Source of the DNA: Marinobacter szutsaonensis
GTDB lineage: Bacteria > Pseudomonadota > Gammaproteobacteria > Pseudomonadales > Oleiphilaceae
DNA: 64,000 nucleotides
Assembly (NCBI RefSeq): GCF_039523335.1
Contig: NZ_BAAAFC010000001.1
Coordinates: 2,418,001 to 2,482,000, forward strand
Direction: 5' to 3'
The first letter of the stretch is position 1, and the number at the start of each line of letters is the position of its first letter. Both the position numbers and the translations under genes were made by a program. Positions 36,135 to 46,400 of this stretch are shown in pieces. The notes below the pieces were generated by a model, which was not told where the DNA came from, made no database searches, and saw only the letters and a list, made by a program, of their open reading frames with translations.

Positions 36135-36956
36135 ATGGCAGATGCACCGGTAATGGACAGACCAGGTAGCACCGGGGATTCGGGTGATCGTGCATTCAGC
36201 GACCTTTTGTTTGCCGATAACGGCGCCCGGAACTCCCGGATCGAATCCGGTGACAGCCACTTCCAGCTTCGGGGCCTTGCGGACAACCGGCTGATCGATG
36301 CCGCCACGCCCCTGCTGGGGTTGGTGATCCGGGTGCGGCGGCTGGCGAATTTCCGCGGGGTGGAGTCTCTGTACCAACAGGTGGTGGACGAAGTGGCTGC
36401 CGTGGACCGGGAACTGGTGGAGCAGGGCTATGAGCGCCCCACGGTCGTGGCCTATCGCTACGTACTCTGCGCCTTTATTGATGAGGCCGTGCTAGGCACG
36501 GACTGGGGTGCCCACAGTGTCTGGTCCCAGCACTCGCTGCTCAGCCGGTTCCACAACGAGACCTGGGGCGGCGAGAAGGTGTTCGCCATCCTGGCCCGTA
36601 TGGAGAAGGAACCGACCCGTTACCGGGACATGCTGCAGTTCATCTACCTGTGTCTGTGCCTGGGGTTTGAAGGTCGTTACAAGGTCATGGAAAACGGTCG
36701 GGATGAATACGAGCAGGTCGTCCGTGGCCTCTATGACCAGCTTCGGGAACTGCGCGGTGACCGGGATAGCCGGCCCCTGGCGGATGCTTCGGAAAACGTT
36801 GCCCCGGCCCGCAATCGGTTGCGCACCGGATTGCCCATCTGGCTGATTGGGGGCCTTTTTGTGGCTGCCATGGCCGGAATTTACCACTTGTACAGCATTG
36901 CGCTGAACGAACGCATCAGGGGCGTGCTCAGCGTACTGGACCAACTACCGAAATAA
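36135..36956 (+). CDS. tssL: TssL, type VI inner-membrane DotU-like protein (short form)
   Basis: 273 residues. A cytoplasmic hook-like domain contains FADNGARNSRI, LFCAFIDEAVLGTDWG-like (ALCAFIDEAVLGTDWGAHS, key word FIDEAVLGTDWG) and SRFHNETWGGEKVF, followed by one C-terminal membrane helix at about 235-258 (LPIWLIGGLFVAAMAGIYHL). It has no OmpA-like peptidoglycan-binding extension, so cell-wall anchoring must come from another protein. It lies three bases after tssK. Confidence 0.95.
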   Translation: MADAPVMDRPGSTGDSGDRAFSDLLFADNGARNSRIESGDSHFQLRGLADNRLIDAATPLLGLVIRVRRLANFRGVESLYQQVVDEVAAVDRELVEQGYERPTVVAYRYVLCAFIDEAVLGTDWGAHSVWSQHSLLSRFHNETWGGEKVFAILARMEKEPTRYRDMLQFIYLCLCLGFEGRYKVMENGRDEYEQVVRGLYDQLRELRGDRDSRPLADASENVAPARNRLRTGLPIWLIGGLFVAAMAGIYHLYSIALNERIRGVLSVLDQLPK

Positions 36957-36966
36957 GGAAATCACT

Positions 36967-39609
36967 GTGATTCGGGTAGACTTGCCGGCGCTGATCGGGC
37001 GCCTCAACGACATTTCACGCCAGGCCCTGGAAGCCTCCGCCGCCCTGTGCATCAGCCGTCAGGGCGCCGAGATTACCCCGGCACACCTGCTGTTCAAACT
37101 GCTGGAAACGCCGTTCTCCGACGTGCGCCAGATCTTGGAACACACCGGCATCAACCACCAGCAATTGCAGCCGCTGGTCGGCGACAGTCTGAACGGCGAA
37201 GCGCAAAGTGCCGAGCCGTACCCCTCGTTCTCGCCGCTGCTGGTGGAACTGATGCAGGACGCCTGGCTGCTGGCCTCCACCGAACTGGGCCACACCGAAT
37301 TGCGCTCCGGCGCGGTATTCCTGGCGCTGCTGATGAATGCCGACCGCTACCTGATGCCCCGGGTGGCCCAGGCCCTGGTGGACATCAACCGGGAACAGCT
37401 GCGCAAACAGTTTGACCGGGTCACCGAAGGTTCTGTGGAGCGTCCGCAACTGGCGGAAAATGGTGCCGGGAAACCGGTGGCTGAGACGGACATGGATCCG
37501 CTCAAACGCTACGCCACCGACTTCACCAAGCTGGCCCGGGAAGAAAAACTGGACCCGGTGGTATGCCGGGACGCGGAAATCGACCAGATGATCGACGTCC
37601 TTTGCCGTCGTCGCAAGAATAACCCCATCGTGGTGGGTGACGCCGGCGTGGGTAAAAGCGCCGTGGTGGAAGGTCTGGCCCTGCGTATTGTGACCGGGGA
37701 CGTACCGGACCGCCTGAAAAACGTCGAACTCTGGACTCTCGACATGGGCGCCCTGCAGGCCGGTGCCTCGGTCAAAGGCGAGTTTGAGAAGCGCCTCAAA
37801 GGCGTGATCGAAGCGGTCAAAGGCTCCGCCACCCCGATCATCCTGTTCATCGACGAAGCCCATGCCCTGATTGGTGCCGGCAACAGCGAGGGCGGCTCGG
37901 ACGCCGCCAACCTGCTGAAACCGGCCCTGGCCCGCGGCGAGCTGCGCACGATCGCTGCGACCACCTGGCGCGAGTACAAGAAATACTTCGAAAAAGACCC
38001 GGCCCTGAGCCGCCGCTTTCAGCCGGTGGCCTTGGATGAGCCGACCCCGGGCGAAGCCGTCCACATTCTCCGCGGCTTGCGCAATGTCTATGAAAAAGCC
38101 CATCAGGTTCTGATCGCCGACAGTGCTCTGAAAGCCGCTGCCGACCTGTCTGCCCGCTACCTGGCCGGCCGCCAGCTGCCGGACAAAGCCATCGACGTTC
38201 TGGACACTGCGTGCGCCCGGGTCAGCCTGAACCTGCGCACACCGCCCCGTCGGCTGAGCCATGTACGCAGCGAGTTGCACCAGCTGGCCATGGAGCAGGA
38301 CCTGCTGAGGCGGGAACATACTCTCGGCCAGACCGTGGACGCAGAAAGAGAGCAGGAACTGGAGCATCGCATTGCCGAACTCATCGCCGAATCCGAGGCC
38401 CTGGAACAAAGCTGGAACGACCAGCGCGAACTGGTGGCCCGACTGGTGGAGATCCGCGAACAACTGCTGATTGGTGAAGCTGAGGAAGTTACACCCGAAG
38501 AGTCCGACTTTGAGTTGGTCGAGAGCGGTGCGGAAGAACGTCCGGATCTGAAAAGCGAAGCCGCCGCCATCGAACAGGAACTAGCCGAACTCCAGGCCGA
38601 CGAACCCCTGGTCCATGCCCGCGTCGACGCTCGTCAGGTCGCTGAAGTCATCGCCGACTGGACTGGTATTCCGGTCAACCGCATGACCACCGACGAACTG
38701 GAGAAAATTACCCACTTGCCGGTATACCTGCAGGCCCACATCAAAGGCCAGGACACCGCCATTGACTGCCTGCACCAGCACCTGCTCACCGCCCGCGCCG
38801 ACCTGCGCCGGCCCGGCCGCCCCATGGGGGCCTTCCTGCTGGTGGGCCCGAGTGGCGTGGGTAAAACTGAAACCGTGGTGCAACTGGCCGAACTGCTCTA
38901 CGGCGGCCGACAGTTCCTCACCACCATCAACATGTCCGAATACCAGGAGAAACACACCGTCTCCCGCCTGATCGGCTCACCCCCGGGCTACGTCGGCTTT
39001 GGCGAAGGCGGCATCCTCACCGAAGCTATCCGCCAGAAGCCCTATTCCGTGGTGCTGCTAGACGAAGTTGAAAAAGCCCACCCGGAAGTCCTCAACCTGT
39101 TCTACCAGGCCTTCGACAAAGGCGAACTGGCGGACGGAGAAGGCCGGTTGATCGACTGCAAAAACGTGGTCTTCTTCCTGACCTCTAACCTCGGCTACCA
39201 GACCATCGTCAACCACGCCGAAGAGCCGGAGAAGATCGAAGAAGCCTTGTACCCGGAACTGGCCAACTTCTTCAAGCCGGCGCTACTGGCGCGTATGGAA
39301 GTGGTGCCATACCTGCCTCTGGGCGAAGACACCCTCAACCGCATCGTCGGCGACAAACTCCAGCGCCTGGCTGACCAGATCAAAGCCCGTTACCACACCG
39401 AGGTGGAACTGGATGATGGCCTGGTCGAAGCCATCCGCAGCCGCGCCACCAGAAGCGAAAACGGCGCACGGATGCTGGAGTCGATCATTGAAGGCGAACT
39501 GCTGCCACCGGTGTCGCTGGCGTTGCTGGAAAAACTGGCTGCCAGGGAGCCGGTGACGAAGGTCACACTCGGTGTGGAAGAGAACAAATTTTCAGGAACC
39601 GTCGCTTAG
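36967..39609 (+). CDS. tssH: TssH/ClpV, type VI sheath-recycling AAA+ ATPase
   Basis: 880 residues from GTG at 36967. The N-domain binds contracted sheath; D1 has Walker A GDAGVGKS (about residues 225-232) and Walker B ILFIDEAHALIGAG; a coiled-coil middle domain follows (about 410-540); D2 has GPSGVGKTET (about 627) and VVLLDEVEKAHPEV. The ClpB-type fold with R(X)ARSENGARMLESII near the C-terminus is complete. It disassembles contracted TssBC for reuse. A family 2 repeat lies between this gene and vasH. Confidence 0.97.
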   Translation: MIRVDLPALIGRLNDISRQALEASAALCISRQGAEITPAHLLFKLLETPFSDVRQILEHTGINHQQLQPLVGDSLNGEAQSAEPYPSFSPLLVELMQDAWLLASTELGHTELRSGAVFLALLMNADRYLMPRVAQALVDINREQLRKQFDRVTEGSVERPQLAENGAGKPVAETDMDPLKRYATDFTKLAREEKLDPVVCRDAEIDQMIDVLCRRRKNNPIVVGDAGVGKSAVVEGLALRIVTGDVPDRLKNVELWTLDMGALQAGASVKGEFEKRLKGVIEAVKGSATPIILFIDEAHALIGAGNSEGGSDAANLLKPALARGELRTIAATTWREYKKYFEKDPALSRRFQPVALDEPTPGEAVHILRGLRNVYEKAHQVLIADSALKAAADLSARYLAGRQLPDKAIDVLDTACARVSLNLRTPPRRLSHVRSELHQLAMEQDLLRREHTLGQTVDAEREQELEHRIAELIAESEALEQSWNDQRELVARLVEIREQLLIGEAEEVTPEESDFELVESGAEERPDLKSEAAAIEQELAELQADEPLVHARVDARQVAEVIADWTGIPVNRMTTDELEKITHLPVYLQAHIKGQDTAIDCLHQHLLTARADLRRPGRPMGAFLLVGPSGVGKTETVVQLAELLYGGRQFLTTINMSEYQEKHTVSRLIGSPPGYVGFGEGGILTEAIRQKPYSVVLLDEVEKAHPEVLNLFYQAFDKGELADGEGRLIDCKNVVFFLTSNLGYQTIVNHAEEPEKIEEALYPELANFFKPALLARMEVVPYLPLGEDTLNRIVGDKLQRLADQIKARYHTEVELDDGLVEAIRSRATRSENGARMLESIIEGELLPPVSLALLEKLAAREPVTKVTLGVEENKFSGTVA

Positions 39610-39640
39610 CCTGGAGGCCTCCTGAATCGTAGCGCACCGT

Positions 39641-39730
39641 GAGGTTGAGCTTTCCAAAACCCTGCGGAGCCATGGATGGCGGAGCGGAGCCTACAGGGAT
39701 GTATTCACGGCATGTTTTGGAAAGCCACCC
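39641..39730. repeat. Family 2 element, copy 2, inside the type VI locus
   Basis: Core TGCGGAGCCATGGATGGCGGAGC with an adjoining segment CTACAGGGATGTATTCACGG, flanked by a 12-base exact inverted pair (GCTTTCCAAAAC at 39649-39660, GTTTTGGAAAGC at 39714-39725) that extends imperfectly outwards. It sits between tssH and vasH. Confidence 0.9.
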
Positions 39731-39782
39731 CGCAGGATGCGCGGGCGACGAACTCCTAAGTAATCATTTTGGAAACAGAAAC

Positions 39783-41357
39783 ATGGGAAGGATGCAGAAG
39801 GAACTGCACACCGGCATCGATCTGGCGGTGGCACTGATCAAACAGGACACCCTGCCAGCGCTGTTGAACACCGCCACCCGCCAACTCGAAAACGCCTTCG
39901 GACTCAGCAAATGCTGGGCCCTGGAGCTCGATCTCAGCGGCCGGACCCTGCACTGCACCAAACTGGACGAGGCGGGCGAATTCGACTGCAACGACTTCAG
40001 CCACCCCTTCGCCCACGTACTGCAGACCGGCCAGCCGCGGGAACTCACCCGCGCCGCCAGCTATCGCCTGGACCACGCCGGCTTCCAGGCTCTCCTCGAG
40101 CTCAGTGGACGGCCAAGAAGCTTCTGGCTGGAACCTCTCAAAGGCCAAGATGGCCGCACCCTCGGCATGCTTGTTCTGTGCGGCGACCATCCTGACTGGC
40201 AGGGCATCGTCACGCAGCCACTATACAGCGGCCTGAAACAACTGCTGGTGCATCAATGGATCCGCCAGCTGCAAACCCGTGATCAGGTGTGGCAACGGCG
40301 GCTGCTCAAACGTTCCCTCGACCACCTGCACGATGCAGAAACCCTGCGCCGGCGCTGCGAACAGCTGGCCCATACCCTTGTGGGTAACTCCGAAGCCATG
40401 GTTAACCTGCGGGCCCAGGTAGTGCGTGCCGCCGGCAGCCAGCTGTCGGTGCTGATCCAGGGTGAAACCGGCTGCGGCAAAGACGTAGTGGCCCGTGGCA
40501 TCCATGACATGTCTGAGCGGGCAAACGGCCCCATGGTCGTGGTCAACTGTGCCGCCATCCCGGACACCCTGCTGGAAAGTGAACTGTTCGGCCACACCAA
40601 AGGCGCTTTCTCCGGCGCGGACCAGGCCAAAGGGGGGCTGCTGGCCCAGGCTAACGGCGGCACCCTGTTCCTGGATGAAATTGGTGACATGCCCATGGCC
40701 CTGCAATCGAAATTGCTGCGGGTGCTGGAAAGCCGCCAGTTCCGCCCCCTGGGCGCCCGGGAGGAACAGCACTCCGATTTCCGGCTGGTGGCCGCTACCC
40801 ATCAGCCCCTGCAGGAGGGGATTGGGGAAGGCCGTTTCCGCCGGGACCTGTTCTACCGGCTTAGCCAGTTCCCCCTGCGGGTATTGCCCCTGCGTGAGCG
40901 CAGCGAGGACCTGGAAGCACTAAGCCGTCACTTCATCCATTTGTACACCGATCGGGAAGGCAGTGGCCCATTGGGCATCAGCAGCCACGCCCTGAGTGCG
41001 TTGGCGGATTACCACTTCCCGGGAAATGTGCGGGAGCTGCGCAACATCATCGAGCTGGCGTGCCTGCAAACCCCAGCCGGTGACGATATCCAGCCCGAGG
41101 TCCTGCGCCTGGATGACCTTTTTGCCGAATCCCCGGATCCGACCATGGCCTTCGTGGAGGCCAAAGCCATCCCCGGCGTTCCCCCTGCCGATGATATCCG
41201 TGACCTGAAAGCGGCCGCCCAGGCCTTCGAGGCAGCCATCATCCGTGAACGTCTGCGTCAGTACGGCGGCAACCGTGCCCAGGCGGCGGAAAGCCTGGGT
41301 CTGCCGAAACGCACACTGGCCCATAAATGTCTGAAGTATCAGGTAACCGACGTATGA
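39783..41357 (+). CDS. vasH: VasH-like sigma-54-dependent activator of type VI secretion
   Basis: 524 residues from the ATG at 39783 (MGRMQKELH), the first start beyond the repeat. An N-terminal GAF-like sensory part (about 1-180) precedes an AAA+ domain with Walker A GETGCGKD (about 227), loop GAFSGA (about 274-279, usually GAFTGA), Walker B GGTLFLDEIGDM and arginine-finger RFRRDLFYRL. The C-terminal Fis-type helix-turn-helix is NRAQAAESLGLPKRTLAHK (about 500-520). In V. cholerae VasH drives hcp/vgrG promoters. Here none lies in the locus, so its targets are probably elsewhere. Confidence 0.93.
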   Translation: MGRMQKELHTGIDLAVALIKQDTLPALLNTATRQLENAFGLSKCWALELDLSGRTLHCTKLDEAGEFDCNDFSHPFAHVLQTGQPRELTRAASYRLDHAGFQALLELSGRPRSFWLEPLKGQDGRTLGMLVLCGDHPDWQGIVTQPLYSGLKQLLVHQWIRQLQTRDQVWQRRLLKRSLDHLHDAETLRRRCEQLAHTLVGNSEAMVNLRAQVVRAAGSQLSVLIQGETGCGKDVVARGIHDMSERANGPMVVVNCAAIPDTLLESELFGHTKGAFSGADQAKGGLLAQANGGTLFLDEIGDMPMALQSKLLRVLESRQFRPLGAREEQHSDFRLVAATHQPLQEGIGEGRFRRDLFYRLSQFPLRVLPLRERSEDLEALSRHFIHLYTDREGSGPLGISSHALSALADYHFPGNVRELRNIIELACLQTPAGDDIQPEVLRLDDLFAESPDPTMAFVEAKAIPGVPPADDIRDLKAAAQAFEAAIIRERLRQYGGNRAQAAESLGLPKRTLAHKCLKYQVTDV

Positions 41358-41989
41358 CCCTGAATGACTTGCACCGGCTGCCCCTGATTGCCCTGCTGAT
41401 GGTGAGCGCTGGCAGCTGGGCCGATACACGCCTGGTGGAGGCCCGGGCCTGCACCGAGGAATCGAACCGGCTGGAACGTCTGGCCTGTTTTGATGAGGTG
41501 TTCGGTACGCCCCTGGCTCAGTACGAAACCGGCCAACATCCAGGCCTGGTGAGCCAGTCGGAGCGCTGGCGCCGGGTGTTCGCCCAGGCGGGTGGAGATG
41601 ACACGGGTGGTGTGGTCTATCGCGATACCAGAGCCGCTGCCGGCCATCTGGTGACGGTGACCGCCCTGGGGGTAAAACCACCGCGCCCGGTGTTGTCGCT
41701 GCAGTGCCACAACAACATCACCGAGCTGGCCATCATGTTGCCGGAGCCGCTGGATCGTGAACGGGTCGAGGTGACTCTGGGCCCGCAGCGTGCGCATTGG
41801 CGGGTTCGGGATGAGGGGCTGGTGGTCAGTGCCGGTCGCGGCCTGCCGGCCATTAGCACCGTGCTGGATGTGGTGAACCAGCCGGATGTACGCCTGCACG
41901 CGAGTATCCGGGAGCTGGATGGCCTGCTGTTTGACCTCAACGGCTTCGCGGAGGCGATTCAGCCTCTGCGCCAGGCCTGTGGTTGGTAA
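41354..41989 (+). CDS. VasI-family type VI accessory protein
   Basis: 211 residues from the ATG at 41354, overlapping the vasH stop by 4 bases (ATGA). A signal peptide covers about residues 1-23 (LMVSAGSWA). The mature N-terminus has ACTEESNRLERLACFDEVF, a Cys-pair motif typical of VasI (VCA0118) proteins. It is periplasmic and its exact role is unclear. The order vasH-vasI-tssA-tssM matches V. cholerae. Confidence 0.85.
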   Translation: MTLNDLHRLPLIALLMVSAGSWADTRLVEARACTEESNRLERLACFDEVFGTPLAQYETGQHPGLVSQSERWRRVFAQAGGDDTGGVVYRDTRAAAGHLVTVTALGVKPPRPVLSLQCHNNITELAIMLPEPLDRERVEVTLGPQRAHWRVRDEGLVVSAGRGLPAISTVLDVVNQPDVRLHASIRELDGLLFDLNGFAEAIQPLRQACGW

Positions 41990-42000
41990 GGAATGATGGC

Positions 42001-43449
42001 ATGCAGGTGATAGAACAGCACCCCTACGTCGATCAGGTACTGGCACCGATTCCGGGTGACACCGGGGTAGGCGAGAGCCTGGCCGAAGACAGCACGCTGG
42101 AGTTTCTCGAAGACGAGATCATGAAGGTGGGTTCGCTGGCCCACAACGACATCGACTGGCACAAGGTTGAGAGCGAAGCACTGAGACTGCTGGCGGATCG
42201 CAGCAAGGACATCAAGGTGCTGGGCTTTGTCATGCTCAGCCTGCAGCGCGGGGGCGATGGCGAACGGTTTTCCCTGTCGCTGTATCTGTTGCATCGGGTG
42301 CTGGAGGACTGGTGGGAAAGTGCCTGGCCGTATCCCGCGTCCAAAGGTCAGCGGGCTCGCAAGATGTTGTTTACTCAAATGCTGCAACGTGCGCTCAAGG
42401 CGGCCGAGAGCCTGAGCTTTGACGCCAGCGTAGGGGATGGCCGCCAGTTCTGCCTGGACCTGTTAGAGAAACTGGATGACCAGGCCAAAGACCGGGACTT
42501 GCCAGATGACGCCCTGTTTGACCTGAAGCGGGCCGTGGAAAAGCTGCCGAAGCCGGACCAGGCCACGGCGCCCCGGACGGCTTCTGAAAGCACCTCGACA
42601 AACAAACAGGAGAGCACGTCCAGCTCATCGCCCTCCAGCTCGGCCAGTTCCAACACCACCACCGCGTCGCTGGGCAATCTGACACTGGACCCGAGTAACG
42701 AACGTGCGACCCGACAGAGTCTGCTCAAAGTTGCCGAACTGCTGACCAGCAGCGAACCGGACAACGCCCTGGGCTACCGGATGCGTCGTTATGCCATCTG
42801 GCAGAGTATCACCGGCCTGCCGCCAACCCGGGATGGCAAGCGTACGGACCTGGCCGCCGTCAGCGCAGACCGGGTGGCCGAGTACAAGGAAGCTCTGGAG
42901 AAAACACCGGACCTTGAACTTTGGCAGCGCATTGAACAAAGCCTGTCGGTCAGCCCGTTCTGGCTCGATGGTCACTGGCTCAGCGCCCGGGCGGCCATGG
43001 CCCTTGGCAATACCGATTGCGCGGAGGCCATCAGGGAAGCCCTGAAAGCGTTTGTCGACCGCCAGCCGCAACTGGCCGAGCTCACCTTCAACGATGGCAC
43101 ACCGTTTCTCAGTGACGATGGTGCAGATTGGTTGCACACAGTCCCCGCGACTGGCAAAGGAACGGGCGCAGCTGCCAACCCTTGGGAGCAGGCATTCGAC
43201 GGTGCTCTTGAGCTGGTCCGGCAAAACAAACTGGCTCCGGCCATGGAGCTGCTGGAGCAGGGTCTCGCCGATGCCCGGGAGCCGCGGGAGCGCTTTTACT
43301 GGTGCCTGGCCTCGGCCCGGCTGCTCAAGGAAACCGGCCTTAAAGCCCTGGCCGCCGAACAGATTCAGGATCTGAAAAACCAGATCCAGGGGCGCGTTCT
43401 CGATGACTGGGAACCGGCTCTTATTAAACAACTGGAACGATTGGCGTAA
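42001..43449 (+). CDS. tssA: TssA (VasJ type), type VI cap/assembly protein
   Basis: 482 residues from the ATG at 42001, with AAGGA 8 bases upstream; an earlier in-frame TTG lacks such a site. The ImpA N-terminal domain (about 1-170) has VGSLAHNDIDWHKVE and LQRGGDGERFSLSLYLLHRVLEDWW. A Ser/Thr-rich linker spans about 190-220, and then comes a VasJ-like C-terminal region. It coordinates tube and sheath polymerisation. Base and codon use resemble its neighbours. Confidence 0.93.
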   Translation: MQVIEQHPYVDQVLAPIPGDTGVGESLAEDSTLEFLEDEIMKVGSLAHNDIDWHKVESEALRLLADRSKDIKVLGFVMLSLQRGGDGERFSLSLYLLHRVLEDWWESAWPYPASKGQRARKMLFTQMLQRALKAAESLSFDASVGDGRQFCLDLLEKLDDQAKDRDLPDDALFDLKRAVEKLPKPDQATAPRTASESTSTNKQESTSSSSPSSSASSNTTTASLGNLTLDPSNERATRQSLLKVAELLTSSEPDNALGYRMRRYAIWQSITGLPPTRDGKRTDLAAVSADRVAEYKEALEKTPDLELWQRIEQSLSVSPFWLDGHWLSARAAMALGNTDCAEAIREALKAFVDRQPQLAELTFNDGTPFLSDDGADWLHTVPATGKGTGAAANPWEQAFDGALELVRQNKLAPAMELLEQGLADAREPRERFYWCLASARLLKETGLKALAAEQIQDLKNQIQGRVLDDWEPALIKQLERLA

Positions 43450-43485
43450 CGCCCGCAAGACGCAACGAACGCAGGAATGGAAACC

Positions 43486-46400
43486 ATGTGGAGAAAAGCA
43501 TTACTCATTGGTCGTTGGCTTCTGCCCTACATCCGCAGCGCCGCCCCCGCCACCCTGGCTCTGGGTGTGATCGCCCTGCTGGTGGCCACCTGGTGGCTGG
43601 GACCGCGCCTGGAAATCAACGGAGACTACCCGCTGATGGCCTGGCAGATGCGTGCTCTGGTCACTCTGGGGGTGGTCCTGCTGGTGGTAATTGTCTGGGG
43701 CACCATGCTGGCCCGTCGCCTGGGTAAGGTGAACAAGGCCAAAGCTGAGGAGCAGCGGGAGCAGGAAGACCCGATTCTGCCCATGGAGCGTCGCCAACAG
43801 CGGTTGCTGGACCGACAACTGCAGGCATTGAAAAGCAACCTGCCGGGTCGTAAGGGCCTGTACCGCCTGCCCTGGTATCTGGTGATGGGCCTGGAAGATG
43901 CGGGCAAGACCAGCCTGATCCAGCGGGCCGGGCAAACCTATACCCTCACCAACGTCACCCGTAACAACCTTGGCGATCGTAACCCGTTCAGTTTTGACTG
44001 GTGGATTGGCGACAACGGTGTCTTGATCGATCCGGATGGCGAACTGCTGAGCCAGAACCAGGTTGAAGGCGCCACCGGGGAAATCCAGAGCCGGCTGTGG
44101 AATCACTTTATCGCCTGGCTGGAGCGAAGCCGGCCCCAGCGGCCGCTCAATGGCGTTATCCTGGCCGTGGATCTTGCGCGCCTGAGTGCCTCCAACGAAC
44201 AGCAGCGTGAAGCCCACGCCATTCTGCTGCGTACCCGCCTGCGGGAGCTGATGGAACAGCTGGGTTCCCGGCTGCCGGTGTATGTGACCTTCACCAAGAT
44301 GGACCTGATGTACGGCTTTGCGCCCTTTGTGCGTACCCTTAGCAAGGCCGAGAAAGACAAGGCCCTGGGTTTCACCTTCCGGCTGGACGGCCAGCAGGAT
44401 CAGGACCAGTGGCTGGAACAGTTCGCCGAGCGCTATGCCGATATGGCGGACGAGCTCACCGAACGCCTGCCGGACATACTGGCCAACACCCGTGATAACG
44501 AAGAACGGGCGGCGGCGTATTCGTTCACGCGCCAGTTGGCGGGCCTGAAGCCGGCCATGGAGCAGTTCCTGACGGATTTGCTGTTGGCGGATGCCTTTTC
44601 CACACCGGCGCTGGTGCGCGGAACCTACTTCACCTCGGTGTTACAGGAAGGTGTGCCCGAGGATGCCTTTGTCTCGGCCGCGGCCCGGAACTACCAGATG
44701 TCGGATCCGATCCAGCCGGCCCAGCGCGGTGGGCAGTCGGCAAGCCTGTTCACCAAAGGTTTGTTCCCGGACATCATCTATCCGGAAGCGGGCCTGGCCG
44801 GCGATAACCGTCGGGTAGTGCGCCAGCGTCATCGACGGGTGGCGGTTTCGGCCGTGTTGGCGGTGGCTGCCGGTGCGGGTATGACTGCAGGCTGGCAGCA
44901 CTATTTCATCCAGAATGCCGAAGCCGCCGCCCAGGTAGAAAATCGGGTGAAAAGCTATCTCAACGACTGGCACCCGGTTGGCTACGAGCCGGACACTACA
45001 GGTCGCAACCTGCTGCAACCGCTGGATGAATTGCGGGATGCCACCCTCGCCTTCGGTGATTACCGTAAGGAATGGCCGCTGGTAACCGACATGGGGCTGT
45101 ACCAGGGGCACAAGGTAGGCCCGGAAGTGGATAAGGCTTACCTGAACATGCTGGCCTATCAATACCTGCCCGCGCTGATGTTCGGCGTGATGGAAGAAAT
45201 GGGGCAGGCGCCGGATAACAGCACGGAGCGGCTCGAACACCTGCGCGTGCTGCGGATGATTTACGATGCCAGCGGCCGCCGTACCGACATCGTCTCCGGT
45301 TACATGCGTGAGTACTGGCAGTCCCGGTTCCCGGGCCAGCGCGATGTGCAGAACCGCCTGTATGGCCACCTGCAATACGCCATGGCCCATACCGACCTGT
45401 CCGACCTGGCGGCCAACGGTGACCCCACCGCCACCATGGCGCTGGCACCATTTCGCAGCAGTGTTCAGTGGGCGCAGCATGAGCTTGGCCGTATCAACAC
45501 TTCCGACCGCGTCTATCGTGAACTGGAGAACGAGGCCAGTCGGGACTTTTCGGCACCGCTGGAGCTGGCCCGCAGCTCCGGCCCGGCTTTCTCCTCCGTG
45601 TTCACAAGGTTGGACAGCTATGGTGAGCCCATCACCGAAAACGTGCCTTCGGAACAGGACCCCCTGTCGATACCGGCCTTGCTGACCCGTAAAGGCCTGG
45701 AAAGAGGGTTTCTGCGGCAGTCCGGTTCGGTGACCGAGCTGGCACTAATTGATGCCTGGGTCCTGGGCCGCCGGGATGACGTCGACTTCAGCAAGGCCGA
45801 CGAAGCCGAGCTTCTGGCCAGCCTGCAGACCCTGTACGCGGAGCATTACGGTGAGGCCTGGCGCACGGCACTCAACCGACTGGATATCCATCGGTTCGAA
45901 GACCTCAACCATGGGGTTCGCATTCTCGATAGCCTGACCAGTGGGCACGAACCCCTGGCCAGACTGCTGGATCAGGTGCGGGAGAACACCCGGCTGATAC
46001 CCGTGGAGGGTGGTGAAGCCGAGGCCGCACGCAAGCTGCTGGAGCAATCGCCCCATTACCGCATGTTGCAGGACATAGAGCGCCAGTTCAGTGAGCTGAA
46101 CCAGCTTACTGATAAGCAGGGTGAGGTACCCTCCGGCCTGGAGGAAATCATGCTGGTCGTGGGAGAGCTACATGAATACCTTCGGAACATTCAGGAATCC
46201 CCGGATACCGGCAAAGCCGCCCTCAGTGCCGCCCGTGCCCGAATGGGCCTGCAGGGTGCCGATCCGATTTTCACCCTGCAGCGCATGGCCGGTCATCAGC
46301 CCGAACCCCTGAACCGGATACTCAACCGTCTGGCTACGGAAAGTTGGCGAGTGGTTCTGGACAGCGCTGTGGCCCAACTGGAGCGAGACTGGTACCGGGA

